Source: a virus. Taken from it: 64,000 nt of DNA. The stretch is from positions 1-64,000 of the IMG/VR virus record IMGVR_UViG_3300028734_000017; one strand, given 5' to 3'. The position numbers and the translations under genes were made by a program. Of the stretch, positions 8,532-16,906 are shown piece after piece. Every line of letters starts with the position of its first letter. Position 1 is the first letter of the stretch. Below the pieces are notes generated by a model, which was given only the letters and a program-made list of their open reading frames with translations, made no database searches and was not told the DNA's origin.

Positions 8532-9233
8532 TTAATTATAATTTTTAAAGCATATTGTTATGTATTCAATCAAATTTGGAACTGTGTCCAAATGTTTCAT
8601 GCCCTCAATGGTATACCAACCAAAAGTCGAATGTTCATCATTCAGTTTAATTTTGTCAATATCGCCAGTATATCTGCTTGCAAATATGTGTTCACAATTA
8701 ATTGTGTTATCATATATTCTTTCAAGCGTTAATCTTTTTATAAAATTGTCGAGAGCTATACCAGTTTCTTCGAATGTTTCCCTTTTGCATGCCTGCTCAG
8801 GAGTTTCGTCATCTTCAATTTTTCCACCTGCCAATCCATATTTATTAGCTGCCCAACAATTATTCCCACGTTTAAGCAATAGAAATTCATTGTTTTCGTT
8901 AACAATGATTGCCAACGCATTTTCCTGTTTTTGAAAATCATCACTTTCATTTAATGCACCTATTTCAATTTTTCTTGCCGATCCCAATGCTGTATCAACG
9001 AAATTTTTCATATCTTCGCCGCCAGCTAATAGATACTGAACATCGTTTGCGCCCATGCTTGCTAAATCATGTTTCAGTCTTTTTAATGCCTGATATGTTA
9101 ATGATCCATTTTTCAGAATGAACTTAGCTCTACGAATTCCATCACTGTCAGGATATCTTGTAATAGCAGCACTTATAACGTTTAATACATTCTTTGGCAC
9201 TGCAAAATTTTTACCGTATAATTCGCTATTCAT
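8532..9233 (-). CDS. Nudix hydrolase with an extra N-terminal domain
   Basis: The 233-aa protein has a complete Nudix box, G-x5-E-x7-REUxEExGU, from G137 to I159 (GGKIEDDETPEQACK then RETFEETGI), so metal-dependent hydrolysis of a nucleoside diphosphate-linked substrate is expected; the substrate is not deducible. Residues 1-95 form a separate helical domain (YGKNFAVPKNVLNVI, GIRRAKFILKNGSLTYQALK, QYLLAGGEDMKNFVDTAL) that is not part of the Nudix fold. The ATG overlaps the preceding stop as TAATG, indicating translational coupling with the 199-aa gene. Late expression is inferred from the promoter at 9,852-9,860. A Nudix enzyme made late might act on capped RNA, nucleotide pools or virion-delivered targets. 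Confidence 0.85.
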   Translation of the reverse strand: MNSELYGKNFAVPKNVLNVISAAITRYPDSDGIRRAKFILKNGSLTYQALKRLKHDLASMGANDVQYLLAGGEDMKNFVDTALGSARKIEIGALNESDDFQKQENALAIIVNENNEFLLLKRGNNCWAANKYGLAGGKIEDDETPEQACKRETFEETGIALDNFIKRLTLERIYDNTINCEHIFASRYTGDIDKIKLNDEHSTFGWYTIEGMKHLDTVPNLIEYITICFKNYN

Positions 9234-9832
9234 TATTTACTAACCTCTATTAGATTCTTCAATTTATTTTTTGAGCCATTGTCTAGCTTGTTAATCAGAC
9301 CAGCTATCTTTGTAACACTTTTGTCCGTAATATCCCTATCATTAGATTTTGCTGATAGAAAATTATCAATCTTTTTATCGACGATGGTATCTTCATCTAC
9401 AATAGACTCGTCCACACTTGAAGGCTTATCGCCGAATTTTTTTACAATCTCTTTAGCATACACCTCGAAGTACTTAACGACATCCTTTGATATGGTTTCC
9501 TTTTCGGTATAAATTCTAAAATCGTTTTTCAAGCTATTAGGGTTCTTATAGTAATGTTTCATAAGTTCCTCATAGAATTTACGGAGAATTTCAAGCGTAT
9601 CTGTTAAGTCTTTATTCTTCTCGTCAGAGCCTTCGCCCTCAAAAAATGGTAGCATGACAGAACCAAAATATCCCATCATGCTATCACCGAAAGGTTGATG
9701 CCCTACAGCCATATTATAGTCAGTAATTTTTTTAGAAACTGTGCTCATATTTGGGCCAGTTTTTGGTACATTATCGCTGCCAATAAGACCGCCGTCAGCA
9801 TCTATAACTTCATTTATAAGAATAACTTTCAT
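9233..9832 (-). CDS. Hypothetical protein, first gene of a late operon
   Basis: A 199-aa protein of unknown family. The N-terminal third contains small conserved-looking turns (NEVIDADGGLIGSDNVPKTG, GHQPFGDSMMGYFGSVMLPF); the rest is charged and helical with an acidic stretch (SVDESIVDEDTIVDKK). It is the first gene after a near-perfect late box whose edge lies 20 nt upstream of the ATG, and it is coupled (TAATG) to the Nudix gene. A virion or late assembly role is inferred from this position only. Confidence 0.65.
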   Translation of the reverse strand: MKVILINEVIDADGGLIGSDNVPKTGPNMSTVSKKITDYNMAVGHQPFGDSMMGYFGSVMLPFFEGEGSDEKNKDLTDTLEILRKFYEELMKHYYKNPNSLKNDFRIYTEKETISKDVVKYFEVYAKEIVKKFGDKPSSVDESIVDEDTIVDKKIDNFLSAKSNDRDITDKSVTKIAGLINKLDNGSKNKLKNLIEVSK

Positions 9833-9851
9833 GATAATTCGAGTAATTTTA

Positions 9852-9860
9852 TATAAATAC
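9852..9860 (-). promoter_or_regulatory. Late promoter box, operon 9,832 to 1,687
   Basis: The minus strand reads AGTATTTATATAAAA, a full match to the shared late box, with the box edge 20 nt from the ATG at 9,832. It would drive the 199-aa gene, Nudix, 80-aa, WYL-like, 217-aa, nucleotidyltransferase fusion, ParB-like and 110-aa genes. Confidence 0.7.
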
Positions 9861-9881
9861 TCGAATCAAAATAATAATTCA

Positions 9882-12800
9882 TCAAATTGAGTCAACATCA
9901 ATAGCATCTGGATCATCTGGCTGATTGGCTGTTTCAAGACCAGTGATATAGCCGTCTAGCATATCCAAAGATTCTTCGCCAAATTTTGCTACAAATGCAT
10001 CCAAATCCATTTTTGCATCAATATTAAATTCCTTTTTAAACTTTTTAAAATATCGAGTCCTTTTATTCAGTTTATTTTCGAGAAATACCTCTTTATCAGT
10101 CTTTTCCTTCGAAGCCACCTTGAGATTTTCAAGTTTATTTTCGATTGCTTTGCGCTTTTCTTCTATCAGTAATTCAGTCTCGGTTTTAGGTATATCCTTA
10201 ACCTCTTTGATAATTTTTATATATGTGCCATTAAAATGACCGACTAAATATTTGAGACTGTTTTTTATCAGAATGATATCGCCCTTTTCATGTTTCTCAT
10301 TAATCGATTTGATTAACGGTAAATTTGAGGCGATCATTTTATCATTAAGATATTTTAATGCACTCTCATAGACTTCAAAATAAACCTGATTCTCAGGGGT
10401 CATGATGAATCCATCCCATATTAATCGAGGGTCATAGCCTGTTTTATTCCAGAAGATTGCTTCACGATCTTCAAGCTGTAAAGCTTCTTGAACACTATCC
10501 AAATCATATGAGCCTAAAGTCAATTGCTCGTCAGTGAAAACATTTCTACTCAATTCAGTTACGACAACATTTTCGCCAAAACTGTTTTTCATTTTTTTAG
10601 TCACTATTTTCGATAAAATTTGACCAACGATCTCAGGATTGAATCCAGCAAACAGTATTTCAGCTCTTTTATTGAAAGCAGCAAGGTATTTCTGAACATT
10701 ATAAGAACCTGTCATATCTGGATTTAAAGCCAAATCTTTAGCATTGATCAACTTAGAGTATAGTTTGCCTGTAACTTTATCCCTTCCAGAACTGCTATCA
10801 GCGGCTTTCAAACCTGTATTAATTTGATAAACAACGCTATCAATTTCAGGTTCTGGCGGCATATAATTCGAAACAAGTTTCATCTTATCGTCGATAGTAA
10901 GACCTTCTTCCGAAGTTTCTCCCAGCAACTCTGCTTTATGTAGCTCGAATAAATCAGAGGCGATCTTTTCACGTTCTTCAATCAAGAGTTCCATATGCGC
11001 TTGCATACCCTTCTTACCACCGTTCTTATTGCATCCACGATTAATATATTGCTCAAGTTTAACCTTGACCTTATTTTTACTAGCAATCTTCTTCAATGGT
11101 ATGCGTTGATAATAAATCATATCAACGTAATCATAATAATAATTAACAAATTCAGGGCCCTTACCATGTAATACCATGTCCATGCCTTTGTCAATAAAGT
11201 CCTCAATATATTCAGGCATTACCTTTGATTTAATGGTAACTCCAACCATTTTAATCTTTTCCTTTGTCTTACCAGTTTTCTTATCCTTGTATTCGGACAT
11301 GATAGCATAATTGTTTCTCGACAAATTTAAGCATGAAACATATTCGCCGTCATTATCAACGCTGATATGACTCACCTTGTCTCTGGCTTTAGCTGCAAGT
11401 TGTTCTTGATCGTTATATTTATCGATCAAGGCAGTGATACCAGTTTTGCCTTTGAATTTCCACGCTTCCTCAATAGGAATTTCTACCTCTGAAATATAGT
11501 CGGCAACTTCCAAATTATCACCAATAATAATATTGCTTACGTCAGGAATCTGAAAATTGATACCATCAGTGATTGCAAGCAGCGGTACGCACTTATAATC
11601 GCTAAACCATGCCATTGCATGTCTTAAGTGTAATCGTCCAGTACAAGTGATCCTAGCGGCACAAACGTTATCCGACCAATTGAATGAAACACCTGAACCC
11701 AACGCACCGAATAGTGAGTTATTAAGAATCTTGATAGGCAACTGTTTAATCTTAAACATGGCTCTATCATGTTCAGTTAGTGTACCGTCGATGAACTTTT
11801 TATAGGTATCATGGTCAAGTTCACTCAGTAACATAATTTCTTCCTGATTAATTTCGTCGCTATTAGCCAATTTTTTATAAATATTTCTGGTTGTTGTCAT
11901 ATAGAACAACATTTTTTTAATAACGCCAGTAATGTCAAAAATTGGGAATATATCATCTGTCAACTGAATCATCGGGTACAATGAAGCGTAGTCAATCTTA
12001 ACCCATCTTTTTGTAAAGCCTGTTTTAAAACATCTTGATAAACCGCCAGAGAAGCCGTCTTTCTTTTCAGAATACGGAATCGCCACGCCATTATCATTAC
12101 TCCATGCAGTTAGCAATAGATTCCAAATAGAAGCTGTTCCCATCGTACAAACACGTTGATATGTGGTTGGCACGATCTTGGCAAGCATGAACGACGATTG
12201 ATTATACAATTCATCGACTTGCTCCGTTTCCCATAAGTCATCAAGAAGATACTGCTTAATCAAATTTTTACCATTGATTAGCTTAAGCATCTTATTAGGA
12301 ATTGCAGTTGCTCTAAACCACTCAACAAAGGCTTTGTTCTCAACGAACAGTTTTTTCTTTGTTTCATTGTATTGTGTTTCAGAAAACTGATCCTTATATG
12401 CCTGTAATTTATACAGATTCTTTGCAACGTCCTGAAATTCGTCTGGAACTACTTCATATTCGTTTGTTTCGCCAATGATAAATATTTTGTTCTGAAAGTA
12501 AAAATTCGAGATATTGTTACCCTCGCCTTCAACATAAGTTCTATTCGCTTTGGCGATACCCTCATGTTTTGCGATGTATTTCAATTTGGTATTCTTTATT
12601 TCGGTATTCACAGCGGCAGTTCTTTTTGCTGCATGCATAATATCTATTATGGAGAATCCCCACATTTCCGTAGCTGTAAATCTGTCAGACGTGTTACCGT
12701 ATTTAACAGAAACATTTGGTCTTCTTCTGATCGGAACGTTTCTTCTATCAACAGACGTTGGAATCGCCGCTAAATCCATATTCAATATCTCTGCTCTACC

Positions 12801-13580
12801 GATAATAAAGTCAAAGTCAAATTGTTCTGAGTTATATCCGCAAATAATCGCTGGATTCAAATGTACCAACAAGTTAAAGAAATCCTGTAAAACCCTTCTC
12901 TCGGATTCATCGTCATCTTCCAGTTTCACTTCAAGAATAATCTCAAAGCCTCTGTTGTCCCTGACGCCAATTGCAAAAACCCTTTTCAACTGATATTTCA
13001 AACCAGTTGTCTCAATATCGAATACGACCTTATGAACATTTTTGTATTCCTCAAATCCCTTGAAAAGCCTTGATTTTGTTGACATAAAAAATTGCTCAGT
13101 CGTCCTAGGCGAATAGAATAGATCACGATATAAGAAAGTAGGCTCACCTCTTTCGTCTTTAACGATCTTGCCATGAGCGTCTTTAAGTTTTTCGTACGGA
13201 TTAATGTTGCCTTCTTTCAGAAAGTTAACAATATGATTATACGATTTGGAACTGGAAATCTTATAACAATAACCGTCGATAAGCCTTTTCTGATTACCAG
13301 TTTCAAGCTTTTTCATTGTTATGCCATATTGTGCCATTTTGTTTTCAAGCAAATCTGGTATCTGATCGAACAGATGAATACCGTTCTGTTTTAAGTCTTT
13401 ACAGAACATGAAAGGTTCATAATGAATCTTAACTACCTTTGGGGCAGTATCTGGCTCATGTATTACACATTCAGCATAGTTAAAATTAGGATTGGTCTCG
13501 ACATTGACCAAATATTTAATGTCTTGATTATAGCCTTCAAGAAAGCCTTTTATCTCATTTAAGACAGCCGCTTTATCCAT
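9882..13580 (-). CDS. 43: DNA polymerase, family B (T4 gp43-like)
   Basis: This 1,232-aa replicative polymerase is longer than T4/RB69 gp43 (about 900 aa). The 3'-5' exonuclease domain shows Exo I FDIETTG (D188, E190) and Exo II GYNSEQFDFDF (about 248-258). The polymerase domain shows motif A DYASLYP (530-536), motif B KILNNSLFG (617-625) and motif C at 669-675, which reads AITDGIN instead of the usual xDTDS: the second Asp (D672) is kept and the first is Ile. The C-terminal ~550 residues hold the thumb and long charged insertions, ending in an acidic tail. It lies downstream of the QueC-like gene in the replication block; no late box precedes it. Stop is TGA. Confidence 0.93.
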   Translation of the reverse strand: MDKAAVLNEIKGFLEGYNQDIKYLVNVETNPNFNYAECVIHEPDTAPKVVKIHYEPFMFCKDLKQNGIHLFDQIPDLLENKMAQYGITMKKLETGNQKRLIDGYCYKISSSKSYNHIVNFLKEGNINPYEKLKDAHGKIVKDERGEPTFLYRDLFYSPRTTEQFFMSTKSRLFKGFEEYKNVHKVVFDIETTGLKYQLKRVFAIGVRDNRGFEIILEVKLEDDDESERRVLQDFFNLLVHLNPAIICGYNSEQFDFDFIIGRAEILNMDLAAIPTSVDRRNVPIRRRPNVSVKYGNTSDRFTATEMWGFSIIDIMHAAKRTAAVNTEIKNTKLKYIAKHEGIAKANRTYVEGEGNNISNFYFQNKIFIIGETNEYEVVPDEFQDVAKNLYKLQAYKDQFSETQYNETKKKLFVENKAFVEWFRATAIPNKMLKLINGKNLIKQYLLDDLWETEQVDELYNQSSFMLAKIVPTTYQRVCTMGTASIWNLLLTAWSNDNGVAIPYSEKKDGFSGGLSRCFKTGFTKRWVKIDYASLYPMIQLTDDIFPIFDITGVIKKMLFYMTTTRNIYKKLANSDEINQEEIMLLSELDHDTYKKFIDGTLTEHDRAMFKIKQLPIKILNNSLFGALGSGVSFNWSDNVCAARITCTGRLHLRHAMAWFSDYKCVPLLAITDGINFQIPDVSNIIIGDNLEVADYISEVEIPIEEAWKFKGKTGITALIDKYNDQEQLAAKARDKVSHISVDNDGEYVSCLNLSRNNYAIMSEYKDKKTGKTKEKIKMVGVTIKSKVMPEYIEDFIDKGMDMVLHGKGPEFVNYYYDYVDMIYYQRIPLKKIASKNKVKVKLEQYINRGCNKNGGKKGMQAHMELLIEEREKIASDLFELHKAELLGETSEEGLTIDDKMKLVSNYMPPEPEIDSVVYQINTGLKAADSSSGRDKVTGKLYSKLINAKDLALNPDMTGSYNVQKYLAAFNKRAEILFAGFNPEIVGQILSKIVTKKMKNSFGENVVVTELSRNVFTDEQLTLGSYDLDSVQEALQLEDREAIFWNKTGYDPRLIWDGFIMTPENQVYFEVYESALKYLNDKMIASNLPLIKSINEKHEKGDIILIKNSLKYLVGHFNGTYIKIIKEVKDIPKTETELLIEEKRKAIENKLENLKVASKEKTDKEVFLENKLNKRTRYFKKFKKEFNIDAKMDLDAFVAKFGEESLDMLDGYITGLETANQPDDPDAIDVDSI

Positions 13581-13630
13581 TTATATTATTTAATTTATTG
13601 GTTACTAATTAATTCGAAGTACATTTGCAA

Positions 13631-14599
13631 TCATAATTCGTCGTCGCCTTCGTCACTCACAATAGATGAATGAGATTTTGTTATCATCACGCTAAATGGC
13701 TTAACTGACTCAACTGAATTCCATTTACCTATTGATGGTGCTTTAAACTTATCGAATGAAATAATATCGTCACACTTGCTTTTTTCAGGTTTATTAAATT
13801 CCTCAAATGGAATTTCCAACTGTGTACCATCATAAGATTCCCTGTATTTACGATACTCATAAGCATTCTTATTAACGATCTTATTACCATCACGGTCAGT
13901 CATTGAATAGCCTCTGCTGAACATTGCTTCAAGTTGTTTATCAGCTATTTTATCCTGATAAACTTTTGGTAAGTCCATTCCAAAATACTCTGTTGTTATG
14001 ATAGTTTTACATGGTACACATTCGCAACAAGGTGTATATCCCAAAATTCCATCATGTTCACAGTCATCCAGCCTAGGATTTTCGCAAGATACAACTAAAT
14101 CACGATATTTGGAAGGTAATTTATCAGCCATTTGATATTTTTTCATCTTTATAATCGGAAACTTCAATGGTACAAGCGATTCGCATATTGCTCCATATGA
14201 CTTATAAATGTTTTTAATATCCTTAAGGTATGAAATCGCATCGTCGTTTGACACATATCCCACCTGAATTTCCTCGACTCCACGAATACCTTGGCTAAAT
14301 ATCATTGCCATAATCCAAATAGGAACTTGCTTAAAATATAGGCTTCCCTCATTGGCGTCAACATGTGCCGTTAAAACATACTCAATGTGATTTAACTTGG
14401 AAGGGTAATCCTTGTTAAATTCGTTCGAGAATAATTTATACAGCAACTCAATACGGTTCTTTTCCAGCTGTGCCTTATGCCTGTTATTCTCAATTGTCAC
14501 ATAAATCGGCGTAACGGTATTACCGTCCATAAGATTTTTCCATACAAGATAAGTAGAATCAAGTCCACCTGAAAACAAAATAGCAACATTCTTACTCAT
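13631..14599 (-). CDS. queC: QueC-like 7-cyano-7-deazaguanine synthase
   Basis: The 322-aa protein begins with the PP-loop ATP pyrophosphatase signature SGGLDST (10-16) and contains the QueC-type QVGYVSNDD (about 112-120) and a Cys-rich zinc site (C172, C180, C191, C192, C194, C197 in the YTPCCECVPC region). QueC converts 7-carboxy-7-deazaguanine to preQ0, the precursor of queuosine in tRNA and, in several phages, of deazaguanine bases in DNA. The C-terminal ~100 residues extend beyond the usual ~230-aa enzyme. It lies 7 nt after the HARP/SNF2 helicase gene and just upstream of the polymerase gene. No QueD, QueE, FolE or transglycosylase gene is present in this window. Internal spacing differs enough that a diverged relative of QueC is possible. 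Confidence 0.75.
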   Translation of the reverse strand: MSKNVAILFSGGLDSTYLVWKNLMDGNTVTPIYVTIENNRHKAQLEKNRIELLYKLFSNEFNKDYPSKLNHIEYVLTAHVDANEGSLYFKQVPIWIMAMIFSQGIRGVEEIQVGYVSNDDAISYLKDIKNIYKSYGAICESLVPLKFPIIKMKKYQMADKLPSKYRDLVVSCENPRLDDCEHDGILGYTPCCECVPCKTIITTEYFGMDLPKVYQDKIADKQLEAMFSRGYSMTDRDGNKIVNKNAYEYRKYRESYDGTQLEIPFEEFNKPEKSKCDDIISFDKFKAPSIGKWNSVESVKPFSVMITKSHSSIVSDEGDDEL

Positions 14600-14605
14600 T
14601 GGTTA

Positions 14606-16396
14606 TTATTTATATTTGTTTTTAATCCTATTGATAACATCTGATATAACTGCTTCCGACGTTGTTGATACGTAATCCTCATTATCCATTACCTTTGTAA
14701 TCTCTCTACGCTTACCTTCAATCGCATCGTAAACATATTCGTCAATACTGTCCTTAACAATCGTCGGGTAGATGTTTACAGCATCTTTCTGTCCGATTCG
14801 GTGGCATCTGTCAGCAACCTGATCATATTCTCCAACAGAATATGGTAATGTCATAATAATCATTTTGCTTGCCGCAGTTAACGTAAGTCCGTAGTTTGCA
14901 GTTTGTATTGAAGCCAAAAATATCTTAATCTCGCTATTAGGGTCTTGAAAAGTCTTTACCAACTCTGCCCTTTCCTCTACTGACTGATCGCCTGTATGAA
15001 GGGCTGCAATATTACCAAAAATTTTCTTAAATTCATACAAACTTTCTTTAAAATTGTCAACAATAATTACCTTTTCACCTGTTTCAAGTATATTCTCGAT
15101 GATCTCAACAACAGATTCAATCTTAAATTTGGCGGTTAATTGCCTAAGCCTAAGCATTGTTGTTAATGCATTTTGTGCCAGTCCAGAAAACAAATCGTTA
15201 GCAACATTTTTCTCAACATCGTCATATATCTTCTGATCAGCATCACTCAATTCGAATATAATTTTCTGATATGTCTTATCAGGAAGATCAGTTAAAACCT
15301 CAGCCTTTCTTTTTCTGTGCGTGTATGGCGATATTTTGAAGTAAAGTTCTTCAAGCCTTTTCTCGCCATCTTCGTCAACCTTCCAACCGAATCCGTCTAT
15401 CTCGTAAACCATGCCACAATAATACTCGTAAAAGTATTTTTTGGTTGCAAAGTCTAAAGGAGATATCTGATTAAGCACTGAATATAATTCGAATGCTCTA
15501 TTAGGTGCTGGCGTTCCTGATAAATATATTTTACTAGGCTTACCGTCGATAAAAATATCTTCGTTAAATAGCTTTTTATAATTCTTATAAGTATTTGAGT
15601 CAGTATTCTTTAACTTTTGACATTCGTCACATATAACAGCGTTTATGTTTCCAACCTTAAGTTTTTCCCATTTTTTCGCCATTTTTGCCTTGTCGCTGGG
15701 ATTGAAATAATCGTAATTAACGATAATGTATTTAGCCTCGGCAATTGTACATGTATTCTTTTTCCAATTGATAATATATGCCTTACTGTTGGTGAACGTC
15801 GAAACCTCATTATAATAATTGAATTTTAATGAGTTTGGCGTCACCACGATAACTTTTTTGAAGTTATTCATTTCAACATAAAGAATTGAACTCAACGTTT
15901 TTCCTAAACCCATTTCATGCGAAATTAATGCACTTCTGGTTTCATTCATAAACATTGCTGCGATTATCTGGTGAGGATATAGTTTGATAGGAATCTTTAT
16001 CAACGCATGAAGGCGTTGAGAGTAATCGATATACGTTGTTTCGAGTTCGAGTTTATATTTGTCCCATTTTAGCTTTTTCTCATTAAGTTCTTTGAGTAAA
16101 TTTACCTTATCGGTTTCAGCTTTCTCATGTTTTTTAAAAAGATCGACAAAAAGCTTTCGACTATCAATAGTGCCAAAGTCAAAGTGTATGTACTCAGAGC
16201 CTTTAAAACTTTTGATAAGTTCTATTAAGCCTGATACACTCACTTCCCAACATATTTTTGAGGCATTCCATTTTCTATTGGTCTGATCTAATGATTTGAT
16301 CTTATCCTTTAGCTCCTCATTATATATGAATTTTGTGTAGTACCACGCTCTACGTGGAATTCTCTCACAGAATACTATTAGTTTAAAATCACTCAT
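14606..16396 (-). CDS. SNF2-family helicase with HARP-like N-terminus
   Basis: A 596-aa superfamily 2 ATPase. Motif I HEMGLGKT (160-167), motif Ia VVTPNSL, motif II DECQ (257-260), motif III SGTPAPNR (294-301), and in lobe 2 LHTGDQS, ASIQTANYGLTL and the SNF2 signature VADRCHRIGQ are all visible. Residues 10-65 (RIPRRAWYYTKFIYN, then RKWNASKICWEV) resemble the HARP domain of SMARCAL1, a strand-annealing helicase, so this protein may remodel forks or anneal strands as T4 UvsW does. The usual DEAH/DEGH of SNF2 proteins is DECQ here. It is followed 7 nt later by the QueC-like gene. Confidence 0.85.
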   Translation of the reverse strand: MSDFKLIVFCERIPRRAWYYTKFIYNEELKDKIKSLDQTNRKWNASKICWEVSVSGLIELIKSFKGSEYIHFDFGTIDSRKLFVDLFKKHEKAETDKVNLLKELNEKKLKWDKYKLELETTYIDYSQRLHALIKIPIKLYPHQIIAAMFMNETRSALISHEMGLGKTLSSILYVEMNNFKKVIVVTPNSLKFNYYNEVSTFTNSKAYIINWKKNTCTIAEAKYIIVNYDYFNPSDKAKMAKKWEKLKVGNINAVICDECQKLKNTDSNTYKNYKKLFNEDIFIDGKPSKIYLSGTPAPNRAFELYSVLNQISPLDFATKKYFYEYYCGMVYEIDGFGWKVDEDGEKRLEELYFKISPYTHRKRKAEVLTDLPDKTYQKIIFELSDADQKIYDDVEKNVANDLFSGLAQNALTTMLRLRQLTAKFKIESVVEIIENILETGEKVIIVDNFKESLYEFKKIFGNIAALHTGDQSVEERAELVKTFQDPNSEIKIFLASIQTANYGLTLTAASKMIIMTLPYSVGEYDQVADRCHRIGQKDAVNIYPTIVKDSIDEYVYDAIEGKRREITKVMDNEDYVSTTSEAVISDVINRIKNKYK

Positions 16397-16430
16397 TATT
16401 GTATAGAAATGTAAAGTACAAAGAAACGAA

Positions 16431-16465
16431 AAAAAAACGTAAGCTGCAAGAGTTTACGTTTTTTT
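16431..16465 (-). terminator. Bidirectional-looking rho-independent terminator
   Basis: AAAAAAACGTAA (16431-16442) and TTACGTTTTTTT (16454-16465) form a 12-bp stem with an 11-nt loop, ending in a T run on either strand. It lies just past the stop of the 129-aa gene and upstream of the helicase gene, so it probably ends the 129-aa transcript. Confidence 0.75.
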
Positions 16466-16487
16466 AGTTCGATTTAATTCGATATAC

Positions 16488-16877
16488 TTAATAAAGTGAT
16501 GTTTTTGTTAAAGAATCAAAAACAGTCATATCAATGTATCCGCTATTGGGAATGCTAATCTTCATCGGAAAATTTACATTAAGAAAATCCAGCTTGAATT
16601 CGCCATAATAGTTGCCGACAACAGCTGTATCGCCCAATTTAAATTCATACTCGATTGAGTACTTTGGAACAGCTAAATAATCATTGTCATTTCGATATTT
16701 GATCTGACCACTCACATTAGCAATGTGATATTCTTCCGTATCCACATTATACATGGAAAATGTTACAGCTGCATCATTCATATCTTCGTCAGCCAAGCCG
16801 TATTTGTCCAAGAACTCTTGATCCAATGAATACTTTAGTGTTGGCAAAGTACTGTCCTTCTTTATATAAAAATTCAT
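16488..16877 (-). CDS. Probable baseplate/tail protein, BppU-N-terminus-like
   Basis: A 129-aa beta-rich protein. The pattern PTLKYSLDQEF, AAVTFSMYNVDTEEYHIANVSG, the GNYYGEFKLDF segment and the final SLTKTSLY is like the small N-terminal domain of BppU-type baseplate upper proteins, which anchor receptor-binding modules. It is transcribed alone: a late box lies 17 nt before its ATG and a strong terminator 23 nt after its stop. Single-gene late transcription fits a virion protein needed in many copies. The family call rests on pattern only. Confidence 0.55.
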   Translation of the reverse strand: MNFYIKKDSTLPTLKYSLDQEFLDKYGLADEDMNDAAVTFSMYNVDTEEYHIANVSGQIKYRNDNDYLAVPKYSIEYEFKLGDTAVVGNYYGEFKLDFLNVNFPMKISIPNSGYIDMTVFDSLTKTSLY

Positions 16878-16893
16878 ATTAAATTATCTTTTA

Positions 16894-16902
16894 TATAAAT
16901 AC
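16894..16902 (-). promoter_or_regulatory. Late promoter box for the 129-aa tail gene
   Basis: The minus strand reads CGTATTTATATAAAAG, 17 nt before the ATG at 16,877. The box lies inside the gap after the gp41-like stop at 16,907, so it serves only the 129-aa gene. Confidence 0.7.
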
Positions 16903-16906
16903 GTCG

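Noticed and set aside
12550-12993. 147-aa plus-strand open frame inside the polymerase gene
   Set aside because: Antisense shadow of the exonuclease region; no start signal, promoter or recognisable protein features.
16405-16451. Host-type promoter for the HARP helicase overlapping the terminator
   Set aside because: Only TTTCTTTG, not TAnnTTTG, at the right distance from a TTG; too weak to call.
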